From Oasisia sp. SBJ-2009 (lineage: Eukaryota > Annelida > Polychaeta > Sabellida > Siboglinidae): a stretch of 64,000 nucleotides of DNA. Each line of letters begins with the position of its first letter. Positions within the stretch are counted from its first letter, which is position 1. The stretch covers positions 40,863,716 to 40,927,715 of the forward strand of contig OZ024857.1 of assembly GCA_964017155.1 (NCBI GenBank), in the 5' to 3' direction. The notes under the pieces are model-generated. The model was not told the origin of the DNA, made no database searches, and was given only the letters and a program-made list of their open reading frames with translations. Below are positions 11,456 through 23,568 of this stretch, in pieces. Both the position numbers and the translations under genes were made by a program.

Positions 11456-13421
11456 AACTGAACTGCAGAACACACATTGTAGTGTTCTGAATTAATTAAA
11501 CTGGTTCACGTTATGTGTCGTTCTCTTTAATCCGCTCCATTGAGGAAGCCCAATGTTGACAGATCGTCCCCAGCCAGTGACAGTGCAGAAGCTCGTGCAT
11601 GCCCGTTGCATATGCCGGATAATTGCTATATATTCGATACATACGCATTCAGAAGTAAACGGATATTTTATTAAATAGGAATACATCTATATAATTCAAG
11701 TATGGGTAAGATACGTTGCGCTAATCAATTAACATATCAATTAATTTCCACCAATCACTCTCGGAGATTAGGTATGTGCTGATTGATTTCATAATCACGT
11801 GGTACTCCTGTCATTTCCGTTCTGAGTGATAATTATCAAGCTCGCATTATAATAATCTTTTTACGTATTCATCTCTATATACACGACAAATGGCGTGGAG
11901 GAATCGTTTACCTTGTGTTAGTTTTATTAGTATCGTTTTTTGAAAATACATGTCTTTATCTCGAAACACCTCTATTTTATAATAATCCTTAATATCGCCC
12001 ACTTTCACAACGCTGGTTTCGCAACAAGATACATAATTGTAATGCTAAGTTCGAATATGCGAGGTTGCTAAACAAAATTATGTATGGTATGACATAGCTC
12101 AGTTATTTTGGCACTTGTTTAGACAGTTGTATAGAATTCGGACCTACCTTAATTTTGTCGTTATAACTGTATCTTTACCAATATTTGATACTTCACTTTG
12201 TTAATAATTTAATCATTCAACATCATCTCACGCATATTTGTTTCATAAACGGTGCATTTTAGCGGACTTTTGAGGTCAAAAAGACAGTGTGGTTGGCATA
12301 TATGCCATAAAAAAACTCGCTCATTCCATGTGCGCGGCGCAAATAACACAAGGCCGCTGCGCTTGCAGCTTGCACAAATTGGAGCACTATATTTGGGTCT
12401 CAATTGTAAAACAAATATACCTGGGATACTGATTTATTAGGGTTATGATTATAATTAACGTGATATATCCAGTTTAGACAAATATACAGTTATAATGGCA
12501 AACTTGAGATGGGTCCGAATTCTACGCAAGTGCCCTTGTTTAGAATCCAGACACACCTCAGTTTTGTTGTTGTAACTATCAATGCAAATTCGTCATCATC
12601 CGTGTTCTTCAACCAACCTATATCACTTTCTCCCAGTATTTGGCACATTTGATGGCGATATCATTTGCCATCGTAATGTCAGATGCAGAGCAGCATCATG
12701 CAAATGCGAATTTAGAAACAGTCTAAATCTATAAACCATCATTGGGAGCCCGAAATATGCAAACCTGACGGAGATGTGGGTCAACAGACAATACACATAT
12801 ATTGTAGTTATTCTGTTTTCTTGTACTGTGTAGATATGGCGGCAAATTGTACGGAACTATGCAGAGGGACAAACAGGGAGTGTGCCTGTGTACACTGGAG
12901 AAAGAGGTACATTGTTCGCTGAAAAATTTCCATAAATGTCTGAGCAATACCTAATGATCTCGGCCTGTTTCGGTGAACTCAGCCAGTGACTTCGGCCTAT
13001 GCAGCAGTGATCTCGGCCTGTATTCGGATGATATTACCCAGTGGTCACTGCCACATAGGCCGAGGTCACTGGCCGAGTTCACCGAAACAGGCCGAGATCA
13101 CTCAGGCTGAGATCACGAAAGTCCGAGATCACTGTGATTCAATACATTAATATAATGAGTTTGAGGATTTGCTTGCATCATACACCTGGATGTAAAGTAA
13201 TTTTAACGTAACATTTTTGATACATTATGATTGGTTTAATAGTTTTAAAAAGGAGAAATAAATAATACATTCTGTTATGCTAAAGAATCAATTATACTGT
13301 ACAGAAAACGTAAACATCTTGATGTGCATAAATTATCAATGATTATTTTTTAATAATTTTGTTTACCTATTTCAATGTGAGGAACATAGCTAATCATATT
13401 AAATATTTTCTGGTGTTTCAG
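11456..13421. promoter_or_regulatory. Head-to-head interval between BLTP3 and SSBP1
   Basis: BLTP3 starts leftward at 11455 and SSBP1 reads rightward with its first confirmed exon at 13422, so the interval must hold both promoters. A candidate SSBP1 5' exon starts at ATG 11890 and reads MAWRNRLPCVSFI, basic and presequence-like. It reaches a weak donor ATTA|GTATCG in phase 1, the phase needed by exon 13422. No TATA box or other core motif is convincing. A foldback lies at 12955-13100. Confidence 0.4.
12955..13100. repeat. GC-rich foldback with 47-bp arms
   Basis: 12955-13001 is the reverse complement of 13054-13100 with two mismatches in 47. The 52-bp loop and both arms contain the submotif GATCTCGGCCTG, so it seems to be built from a short repeated unit. 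It is clearly more GC-rich than its surroundings and lies about 320 bp upstream of the first confirmed SSBP1 exon. Confidence 0.85.
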
Positions 13422-16018
13422 GAGTGAATCAGGTGACCTTGATAGGTCGCGTAGGTCAAGACCCTGTCATTCGGGGCTCGCAGGAGAAACCTGTCACTCT
13501 GTTCCAGTTGGCAACGTCCCAGTCATTCAAGAGTCCAGATGGTATGTTGCATAGCTGAAACAACTCATTGAACTGTCAACATTTGACAGTTTGAATAGAA
13601 TCAAATTGTTGTTATGTATTTGTTACAGACCCAAACAATAATGAAGTTCTAGACTTACAGACTAATAGTTTTGTGAATTTCCTGTTTTTATTTTTACAGT
13701 TGTAACTGTTGTGTTTGATAATTATCGTATTTATAATGTGCTTGCTGACAAGCTTAGCTCTTGGTTACAATTGTATGTTTTGTCATATATATTGATTATC
13801 TTCTTGTCTGTAGCAGCATTGACATTATTTCAGAAATATAAATTAACATCCACGGGTGTGCATGTAATTGTATGCACAGTTTGTATTCTTAAATGCAATT
13901 ATTTTGTTTTTATTTGATTGACTAATTGAAAAATTATATTAAAGATTTCATATAAGTATGACATTTATTACAATTATGTATGTGTGTGAAGCATGTGTGT
14001 ATATTATATAAAATAGCAAGACATTTTATTTCAGAGCGTGAAACTGCTATATTCGTGTGATTCATTTGATATATCATATCCTTTATGCTAGAACTTTGTA
14101 CGTTGTCACTTGGTTGTTAAACTCTTCATGTCGTACATTTGAAAGTGCAGTATCCCATCATGCTCTCTGTTTTCAACAGGTGTCTACAGCCAGAAGACTG
14201 CGTGGCATCGCATCAGTGTATTTCGTCCGGGACTCAGAGATGTTGTCGCATCAATAATCAAGAAAGGGTTTGTATTTGTAGTAATATAAATCTGCTTGTA
14301 TGCATTGATATGCATCCATGCATCCATGCATGTGTATTGAATGTTTGTGTAATAAGTGTCATATTAAATTGACGTTTAATAGAAATATGAAAAGGATATC
14401 CACATGTTTTCACATCAACCATAGTAAAAAAAATCTTTTAATCGCTAATATTAAAAAAACTGTATAGGTTATATCATATCCAAGATATTGGCTACCTTGC
14501 AGAAACTTCCATCTTCATAAAATGCAAACTTTATAAGACATGCACAAACAAGTTTTTTAGTGTACAACTGAAATCCTCTATAATGAAACTAAAAGTCTTG
14601 AATGTTAGTAAAATTAGGTGAATAACAAGGAACTATTCTGAAGAATGTTCAGTGATATTCCTAATTCTAAGTCATTTTTGTGATATTCCATAAGTGATTT
14701 TTGTAATACATAGATCATGTAATTGCTGTGCAGTTGTTTGTTGTTAACTTGGGATGTGAAATGTGTCTTCAGAGACCGCGTGTACGTGTCTGGCTCCATC
14801 AATTACTCACAGTTCACAGACAAGAACAATCAGCAGGTGTTCTCCACGAGTATAGTGGCAGGTGAGATATCAATGCATCATCCGTAATAATGTCTTGGCT
14901 TTGTGTGTCCATATTAACTTTTTCTCCCTTTTCTACAACCAGTGGATACACTCTTTTGTGTTTTTGTGCTCTTTTTGTGTCTCTCTGGTTTTTTTACGCC
15001 TTCTCTCCAGGTGTCCTGCTTATTGCAGGTTATTCTCAGAGGCTTATTTCAAAAAAATTCTTAATAGTTCGTAAAGTAAAGGTAAATTTTTATACAGCGC
15101 AGTGTCCAGTCCACAGGACCGCTCAAACCGCTTTTATTCTTTACTTCCCCGGCAGACCTGTTCAATCAAATACCATCTCAACTTCTCTGGGAAGCATCCA
15201 GCCACATGGCATAATTAATGTGCGAAAGGCTGCTCGTATACATATCCACCACTGTCTGTACCCAGGTACTCATTTATACAGCTGAGTGAACTGGAGCAAT
15301 TTGGAGTGAAAAAACTTGCCCAAGGTTTTAACACCGCAGCACAGGATTCGAACCCGGGTTCTCTTAGTCGAGAGTCCGAAGCTCAACCCCTGAGCCATTA
15401 CACTATACAAGCCAGACTTTGCTCTATAAAATTGATTTTGGTACTTTTTGACAGTGATCTTGTATATTAGGAAACTGTCAACACCGTGAAATGCCAGCAT
15501 GACATTATCGCTGGTGTGCCATGAAGATACTGTCTCCAGTAATAACGCAGTGGTTTGCATTTTGAAAATGGTCCTTTCATTTAACAACAGATTTTGTTTA
15601 ATGATGAATTTGGTTAAAAAAATCACCATGCTGTGGTGTTAAAACTTTGGGCAAGTTTTTTCACTCTACATTGCTCCAATTCACTTAATTTGGAGAATAT
15701 TTTGTGAAGCTTACGACACTTCACAATCTGCTCCAAAGTAAGTGGATTTGTGTCAATCATGTTATATGTAATATTGATGTGTAAATTGTTATACATAAAT
15801 ATTACATTTAACATGTGAAAACTTTCTTTACCTACTTTTTCCAGTAATGTCATGATTAATCTTATGATGTATCTTTTTCTGATTGTCGTGTTTGGGTTCA
15901 CGCTCCAGATAATGTCATCAACTTGACGAAGGCCGGTGGATCCACATTTACGCCTCCTCTAAACAATGATGTCAACGACTACGAGGATGTTGTGCCAGAC
16001 ACCAAGGTGACCTCATAG
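13422..16018 (+). CDS. SSBP1: Mitochondrial single-stranded DNA-binding protein (5' exon unresolved)
   Basis: Exons 13422-13541, 14180-14267, 14773-14861 and 15909-16018 (stop TAG 16016-16018). All have GT/AG junctions and consistent phases (1,1,2,1). The OB-fold reads [32 protein letters not shown], then [44 protein letters not shown] and [14 protein letters not shown]. This closely matches animal SSBP1, a tetramer that coats single-stranded mitochondrial DNA and works with Twinkle helicase and DNA polymerase gamma. The C-terminus continues for about 30 acidic residues to VVPDTKVTS, longer than the short human tail. Exon 13422 needs one upstream base to complete its first codon, so the targeting peptide is on an earlier exon; the 11890 ATG is a weak candidate. 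Intron 4 carries a minus-strand SINE. Confidence 0.93.
15075..15415 (-). mobile_element. tRNA-headed SINE, full length
   Basis: Read on the minus strand: head with GGCTCAGGGGTTGAGC and the strong B box GGGTTCGAATCC, then TTGGGCAAGTTTTTTCACTC, ATTGCTCCAGTTCACTCAGC, TGGATGCTTCCCAGAGAAGT, and the tail GAGCGGTCCTGTGGACTGG and TTTACCTTTACTTTA. About 340 bp, in SSBP1 intron 4. A plus-strand central-domain fragment of the same family lies at 15629-15690. Confidence 0.85.
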
Positions 16019-16319
16019 TGAAGAGATCTTATCTCAGATCAGACTGTTGAACTGAACAATACTGCCAACCCACTACATGCCGTGAAATTCTGGTTATTTA
16101 AGGAAGCTACATTTTTGGGCTTCACTTACAGATACTATGGAACTGTTTTTTTAAGAAAACCTGTGTGTAAGGTAGATTAAAAAGTGCCATCTGAGTTACA
16201 TGTATATGTGATAATATGCTCTCAGTGTTGTAGGTTTAAAGGTATACAAATCATGTCAAATTTTATATGATTTGGTGGATGTCAAATTATACTGCTTACC
16301 GCAATTTATTTGTTTTATC

Positions 16320-16456
16320 ATGAAACTGATCAAAGATATGTTTTGCCCAAACATGATTTTTTTTCTTGAAACTGATCATAGTTATGTTTTGCTCAAACAT
16401 GATTTTTTTTATCTTGAAACTGATCAAAGATATGTTTTGTTCAAACATGATTACAC
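16320..16456. repeat. Three tandem copies, about 46-48 bp
   Basis: Three copies of TGAAACTGATCAAAGATATG followed by TTTTGYYCAAACATGATT begin near 16320, 16366 and 16415, in the SSBP1 3' flank. Confidence 0.85.
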
Positions 16457-16862
16457 TAAATGAATGGTAATTCGTAAAAGCAGATTATCACTAAGAACAT
16501 AACTATGTTTGTTTTCTTGTCAAATTGAGACACAAACAAAGCCACTTAAGTTGATAGTTATACCATGTTGCTATGTGAAGATATGATCAGAATGTATCCT
16601 TATTACAATATAAGTTGCACAGTACTATTGGAATGTATACTGCATTATTTTTTATACATGTACATTGCTACTTAAATGTCCTTAAATGGAACATTAAAAT
16701 ATGCTTGTAGAATATAAAATCACTGTTTATATATTCATTAACATAATTTTAGTACAGATACAGTATGTTTAAACAACTGATATGTTCACTGTAATACAAC
16801 TAGTTAAATCTATCTACTCTAAACAATGCTATAACAATGCTACATATATTTAAAACTGATGC

Positions 16863-16978
16863 AAAATGTGACATTCTATTGCTGTATATGTATGTACATG
16901 TATGTATGTATGTATGTATGTATGTATGTATGTATATATATATATATATATATATATAGCAAGAGAATGTCACATTTT
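16863..16978. repeat. Microsatellite flanked by 26-bp inverted arms
   Basis: AAAATGTGACATTCT at 16863 and its complement AGAATGTCACATTTT near 16964 are the ends of arms of about 26 bp. They enclose (TATG)n followed by (TA)n. An IR around a microsatellite core is typical of some invertebrate MITE-like elements. Confidence 0.65.
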
Positions 16979-17070
16979 TATATATAATATATATATATAT
17001 TCTACATTATTACATTGATATGCAATTCAACTTGATCAGAAAAATATTCAAATGACATGCTTTACTAAAG

Positions 17071-20000
17071 TTAACATTCAACAGGACTTAAAGTACCAAC
17101 AGCAGAACTGTCTAAAATCAGCCCATCAGTTGTTATTCTACCTTTCCCTTGATCCTTCATACTTTCGCTTAATCTGTCACAGTTCAGATTATCCACACAT
17201 GTCTCACTAGGCATAGTACCACTTGTTGATAGAACCACAGCAATATCTGGTCCACAACTTGGTGTATCCTCATGTCCATTTTCTGTGTTTCCAAGTTTCT
17301 TGGCATCTCTGAAATATCTTGTTCTTTTATGATGTGATCTTATTGAGGTACATTGTTCTGTGTTACGGGTTTCCAATTCAAATGGGACATCTTTGTGATG
17401 TGACGGACTGCAAATCAGGCCACTGAAACAAAATGTATCACATTTATAATCCACAATAATACTTATATTATACCTGAATTTTAATGACTACGGTGGAATT
17501 TTTGAGATAATATCTAGTTTCCTGAGAGGTAAATAATTTACTAAATATCAAATGCTGTGTTGTCTTTTGTAGTATTATATAATTAGTTTTGTAAACAATA
17601 TTGTTACATAATGTTGATGATTCAACATCTGTTATCTTGTCATCAGTTCAAAGTTTTACAGAATTGTTTTACACAGAGGAACTAGCTCAGGGAATAACGC
17701 AAGACACTGAATGACAAAAAAAGTAAAGGCAGTTCTTATATAGCGCAATATCCAATCCTCAGGACCGTTCAAAGCGCTTTACACTTTACTTCCCTGACAG
17801 ACCTGTTCACTCAGACACCATCTCAGCTTCTCTGGGAAGCATCCAGCCATATGCTACAATTAATGCGCGAAGGCTGCTCGTACACATATCCACCACTGTC
17901 TATAGCCAAGTACTCATTTAATTAAGCTGAGTGAACTGGAACAATGTAGAATGAAAAAACTTGCCCAAGGTTTTAACGCCGCAGCCAGGATTCGAACCCG
18001 GGTTCTCGTAGTCGAGAGTCCGAAGCTCTACCCCTGAGCCACTGCGCTCTACGAAGCATGAGGAGGCTGCAGATGCTTGACAAATACTCACATTTTGTGA
18101 CGTTTTGATTTCCTCCTCCAAACCAGGAGAGTGCCGAATGACATCAGCAACAGCAGCAACATTCCCAGCGACAATAACATTACGTCACGCATTGTCAAAC
18201 CAAGTCGACGTTTCTCTGTAATTGTTGTCTTATCTGAAAGAACAACTATTGTTATGGCAAATTTCCCTACACAAGTGATAAATGTTGTACAATTTCAACA
18301 CGTTAGCATTGACAGTGTATTTTAGCACTAATGCATACAAGTTTGCCATGTTTTACATCGATTTTTACTGTTGCCAACTTTATGCAATTTGGACAAACCC
18401 CAGCATGTATATGTAACAATTTCATATTGAGAATTTCATGTAATTATCACTTCTTTGCTCAGGAATCTAATGTAAAAAGTTTCTTGTCAAAATGCCAAAG
18501 TAAATGAAAACCACATTAACAAAACATATTTCGATACATTATCTAAATAGACGGCTGTGACCTACTGGCATCACTGAGAGGTGGGGTGGCACTGAACTCA
18601 ATCAGGAACCCTCTATTGTTGATGTACTCATCAGAACGGAAGTCCAGGTAGACGACAGACGATGAACTCTGAAATGTTAACTTTGATCCGTTTCCTGAAA
18701 CAGCAACCAAAACTTGGTCCAGTCGAATGGAATGGTGTCGTTTGCAGTAGCAGGAGATCTTTTAATTCAATTCAATAACTTTATTCCGGAACATTACATC
18801 CATATAAAAAGGTAAACTAAACTATGACTAATAACTAGATACATAAAGCAATTTTTTGCCACTGGCAACACAGTGGTGAAGTATACAGAGCATTACTACT
18901 CACGATATTCTGTAATATTGCATTGCCCGATTAATCCTGATGTTAGTGCGCAAAAACCAGAAGATATGGTAAATGGGAATCTGAGTCAATGTGAGTGGAG
19001 ATGGCAGTGAAATAAGAAGATTGTGAGAAAGAAAACAAGAAATTACATACAAATTTTAATGGAAATTTGAATTTTATCGAAAATGAGGTGATAGAAAATT
19101 TATCCTTACTGAATAAGAACATAAAGTGTGATTGTCCCACCTGTGAGGTTGCCATGGAGACGCACAACTCGTGAAAATCCAGTCGAGCTGATCCTGCCTT
19201 CATAGATGGACAGAAAGTCTCGGTCCTTCTCCGTCTCAAAGTCTACAAGTAGTTGTCATATATTGATATAGCGCAATTTAAACATGAATCAAATGGAGAA
19301 GTCTGGATGAAATATGTGTTTAAATCTGAGCAACATACGAAAGTACAGTGAAAACTCTTTTCTGGGCTGAATTAATAATGAGGTGACTGTTTTGGCAGAA
19401 CTGATTTCCTGTATCTTACTTTATGTGGAAATAATTAATGACTGTCCTATGGTGACCTTAATTGCAAAGTGGTTGGAATGATAAGGTGACCATAATGTGA
19501 GGGCAACTGTAACAAATATTTATTAACTATGTAGAAACATCAGCATTCCGATACAATTTCACGGGAACAGAATGTCAACATATTTATATATCCTCTTATA
19601 TCCATGATTCTTTTACATCGATATCTTAACCAGGACATGTACACTGGGATAAAAGTGTACAGACTAATTAGGCTCTTGTGGATGCCTTAACATGTGCTAA
19701 CACATTACATACAATAACAGATATAACTTTCCAACTAACAATGATGTTGCTACTTTTACAGCAAGTCATTTTTACGTACAAATCACAACCTCTCTTACCA
19801 ACGACCACTAGCTCCACCTGCTGGGAGTGGTGTACTTCAATCTTCCAGCGACAGTGCGTCTGTCCGGGATAGAATCGGGGGTAGAACGGTGAAGTGATCC
19901 GACCAACACTGTCAGAGCCAGTTCGTGTCTGTCTCTTGTGTGGACAGTCCTCGTGGTGTCTTCCCTCCTGAATGTCTGTGTCAGGAAGCAATATATCTAC

Positions 20001-23000
20001 ATTATTATGGGGTCTAACTTTATAGTAGTGGCAAACAAAATGTGATTTACTTTTTTCTCAAAATGTTATTAACATTATCACCAATTCTTATCATAGAATT
20101 TTTTAACATTATTTTTTAATGTATTCTAATATACAAATGAAGGGTTTGATGGCAAAATATGATATCCCTTTTTCTGTTTTTGGCCAAAAACATACTATTG
20201 TGTTTCATACAAAGAAAGTAAACATACACAGTTATCATTTAGGAATATGTTAATTAAAAATACAAAATCATACCTATTAACAGGAAGAGCCAGATTTGTC
20301 TCTATTTTTCAGTCCTGACAGTTCACCAAGTTAAAAATGTCACCAGAACTAGCATGTATTTCCTTTTGTCCTGCATACTGTACATACTTAAGCTGTTGCA
20401 TAAATCTTTAGCAACTTGTATTTATTAGTTATTATTTAACATAGCAGGCCACTTACTGTCCGCCATCTTGAATCCGTCTGACCTGGCGGCCATTGTTGTA
20501 GAGTTGACACAGTCTGCCGAGGCCAGTGTGTCTCTGTCACTGCACTGTAACACTAGGCCTGCTGTGAGGTAACATGGGGCAATACCCCTGGGGGTGGGGG
20601 CATTCACCACAGCTCTCTGCCATGTATGACCCTCACAATCTGACAGACAGGCTTCAGTTCCTAAGACAACAACTTAAAGCAATAATTAACATGTAACAAA
20701 CACATAGTAAGGACACAGTTATGTAAAATAGTTTTGCATCTTTAGAAAGTGAACATTTATCTGGTGTTTCTGATAAAGTAAAACTGTACAGAAGATATGT
20801 ATACGGTTTTATAATAATTATAGTACTGTATCTAGTCCTAGAATTGCTTAAAGTGCTTTACACTCTGGTCCCTGGCAGACCTGTTCAATTGAACATCATC
20901 TCAACTTCTCCAAAAAGCCTGCACCCATGCTGCAATTAATTCACGAAGATTATTCATTCAAAAATATTCCATAATGTTTATAGCCATGTATTCAATCATG
21001 CAGCTAAGAGAATAAATGGAGCAACACAGAGTAGACAAAGTATAGCCACTGATCTCGTGCCACTGCACTCCATAAATATGCCTTTTTAAAAGAAAATATG
21101 TTGTGTCTTGTAGCTGGTTTGAGCAACAATGCCATTATCTTATTGTTGTATAGGAGGAAATGGAATTATATAACATATTTTATACAATATATTGCTTAAT
21201 ATCTATAACATTCCAAATTAAAACATCTTAAACTTAAAGCACCATATTTTTTTAAACTTTGTTGTCAATTTTGTTTAATCATACCTGCAGCTTCTTATGA
21301 TATAAACATATCTGTGGAAAAATATTTCACTATCATGAAGATAAATTGTTAAAATATTTTTTGACAGCACATTTTTTTTTTTTTTCTATCTCGCTATCTC
21401 ACCTTTACAGCGGGCATATGTCTCATACTTCTCCCCCTTCAGCTCCTCCATATCCCAGCTCCCATTTCCAAACCCGTCAAAGCTGTGGAAGCCAAGATGT
21501 GTACAGAGGACAGCCCCGATCCTGTCATCCCAGGCTTGGGAGCAGACGGCATGCCAGTTGCTACCTCGGAGTAGCTGCGTCAAACAATGACCATGTGTAA
21601 CAAATAATAGTAACAAATAATTTAAACATTATTACTACATGATCAGACATTTATTTATTAGCATTTTTGTGGTGTAATTAATATTGTTTTTTTACATTAA
21701 CTAAATTATTTATTATTATTGTTAACCATATGTATACATTGATTTATTTATCTGTATTATTTTTATGGAATTGTTTGCTAGATTAATTATTTTTATTATG
21801 GATATTTTATGATTGATTTATTTACTTCTTTATATTTTTTAGAAATACTAGTTATTTAATACTGTATAAATTTCAGTTATTTACAAATACATTTATTTTT
21901 TATTATTCATTTAAAAATATTAGTATTCTTATTGTATAAAATTATCCTTTTTATGTAGCTTCATTGTAATATGTTGTGAAGCGCCACAATATATGAAATA
22001 AAATATATTATAATTACCCGGTATTATAATGATTCATTAGAAACATATAGGACATCTTTTTTTTCATCACACTGACATGCAACCTTTGTAGTGCAATTTG
22101 TTATGACTTTTTCTAGGGTAAACTGTTTCTCATTCTCAACATCATGTCAAGTGAACTGACCAATCAGTCTGTTTACTAATATGTAAAACAGTAACTAACT
22201 AAGGGAGTAATGGCAGTCTCCATGTTCTTCCTCTCCCATCATGCCCACAAGCCCGGGGTTGTCGCTACGTACTATACCCTTGGTCGATTGTCTCCATATA
22301 GCGGAGTGTGAACTATATAATTATAGCAATTGATATTGCCAGTCACTACACTATCAGTCATGGGAACCCACCCCAATTTGAAGATCAATACATGACAGGT
22401 GGGAGTACGAATATAATGACCCATTCACGCATGTCCTAAACATTCCATGTAACATGAGCAGCATGGCTGAAATCACCCAAAATGTTTTTGTGTCTTAGAG
22501 AGGCAAGTGTACCCTGGAAAAAGGGGAGAAGATTCACTTATGCTGCCCCAAAATTAGCATCTTATCATGATTGATAATCATGAGTTACGTGATAATCTTT
22601 GAGATGTTTAAGAGAGGGAGATACCTGGACAAGGCCGGACTGGTTGGTTCCTCCTGACAGACGCAGACCGTCCCTGCAGGCTGAAGGACCTAGCAACATC
22701 ACCAGGCAAACAATATTTCATGAATCATGAGCTTTTTTACCTATGGGATAATTAAATGACAATTAACTCATATAGAGATGCATGTATCTCATGTGATATA
22801 TACTGTAATACCACAAAAGCATACATACACATTACACACTAAAAACAATGACAAGCACACACACATACACACACTCTCCCCCCCCCCACCCCCACCCCAC
22901 ACACACACACACGCACACATACATGCACACACACATACATACTCCCACAGACCCACACACATAGACACACACCACACACATACAAACACTCCCACACACC

Positions 23001-23328
23001 CCACAACTCAGGCACACAGACATACACATAGACACACAGACACGTACAGTCGTACACGCAAAACTTATTTACTTATTTTACAAATAGTTACAAACTGAAA
23101 TAATCCAACACCACTAGTCACCTTATTAATTCCTACCTATCTGGTACATCATAAACTAACAGGATAACACAAATGAACTTACTCATTTCTGCTGCCTGGC
23201 AATGAGCACAAGCTAATAGTATCACCACAATTATGAGCCAGTTTCCATGGCAACTGGTGCTGGTCATTGACCAATTAGATGACCATTTACACGGACAATG
23301 CCGTCCATCAGAGTCGGGATGAACCATC
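17071..23328 (-). CDS. Type I membrane receptor-like protein: signal peptide, SRCR, CUB, TM, cytoplasmic tail
   Basis: Nine exons: 23183-23328, 22625-22689, 21403-21574, 20457-20660, 19799-19975, 19141-19242, 18566-18694, 18092-18233 and 17071-17422 (stop TAA). All junctions are GT/AG and phases close. From ATG 23267 it has 475 residues; an in-frame ATG at 23327, just after the acceptor, would add 20. Residues 9-25 are a hydrophobic signal core (GNWLIIVVILLACAHCQ). Residues 33-147 form an SRCR domain (RLSGGTNQSG, NWHAVCSQAWDDRIGAVLC, AGLVLQC). A linker of about 40 residues follows. A CUB domain spans about 186-305 (GRITSPFYPRFYPG, HCRWKIEV, DFLSIYEG, RGFLIEFSA) and lacks the second CUB cysteine pair. 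The TM helix is 329-350, followed by RRKSKRHK. Five N-glycosylation sequons lie outside the membrane. The tail (about 125 residues) has no ITIM or ITAM. A good donor CAG|GTAAGG at 23817/23816 could end a 5'UTR exon. Likely surface recognition or adhesion; ligand unknown. Confidence 0.85.
17725..18052 (-). mobile_element. tRNA-headed SINE, full length
   Basis: Minus-strand copy of the same family as 15075-15415, with GCGCAGTGGCTCAGGGGTAG, B box GGGTTCGAATCC and tail GATATTGCGCTATATAAG. It has the best preserved A and B boxes in the window and lies between exons 8 and 9 of the SRCR-CUB gene, ending 40 bp from exon 8. Confidence 0.87.
20820..21075 (-). mobile_element. tRNA-headed SINE, old diverged copy
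   Basis: Shares GCTTTACACTCTGGTCCCTG, CAGACCTGTTCAATTGAAC and AGCTAAGAGAATAAATGGAGC with the younger copies in the same orientation, but the head is decayed. It lies in intron 3 of the SRCR-CUB gene. Confidence 0.65.
21601..22620. other. Intron 2 of the SRCR-CUB gene, nothing recognised
   Basis: Very AT-rich (21610-22020), then ordinary intronic sequence. No SINE, satellite or second gene seen. Confidence 0.5.
22855..23050. repeat. (CA)n-rich microsatellite with a C-rich core
   Basis: Imperfect CA/CACACT repeats with an internal C-rich stretch near 22877-22897, in intron 1 of the SRCR-CUB gene. The open frames on both strands are repeat artefacts. Confidence 0.85.
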
Positions 23329-23376
23329 CTGTAGAGATGGACAAACAATGGGCGGCATTATTGCTGCTTGCAGATA

Positions 23377-23514
23377 CAGTGTGTGTGTGTGTGTGTGTGT
23401 GAGTGTGTGTGTGTGTGTGCGTGCGTGCGTGCGTGTGTGCATGTGTTTATGTGCATGTGCGTGTGCATGCATACGTGCGAACACACACATGCAGTGCCAC
23501 ACATGCACAGCATT

Positions 23515-23566
<52 letters not shown>
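23377..23566. repeat. Facing (GT)n and (CA)n microsatellites
   Basis: (GT)n/(GTGC)n from 23377 to about 23475, then (CA)n from about 23515 to 23566. The two halves are complementary and could form a long hairpin. They lie about 50-240 bp upstream of the signal peptide exon of the SRCR-CUB gene. Confidence 0.85.

Positions 23567-23568
<2 letters not shown>

Noticed and set aside
15310..15415. A genuine tRNA gene at the SINE heads
   Set aside because: A and B box-like stretches are present, but the sequences do not fold into a full cloverleaf with acceptor stem and continue into the SINE body.
17918..18121. Minus-strand ORF containing [19 protein letters not shown]
   Set aside because: This is a SINE translated through its tRNA-like B box. 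The same peptide style appears in the other SINE copies.
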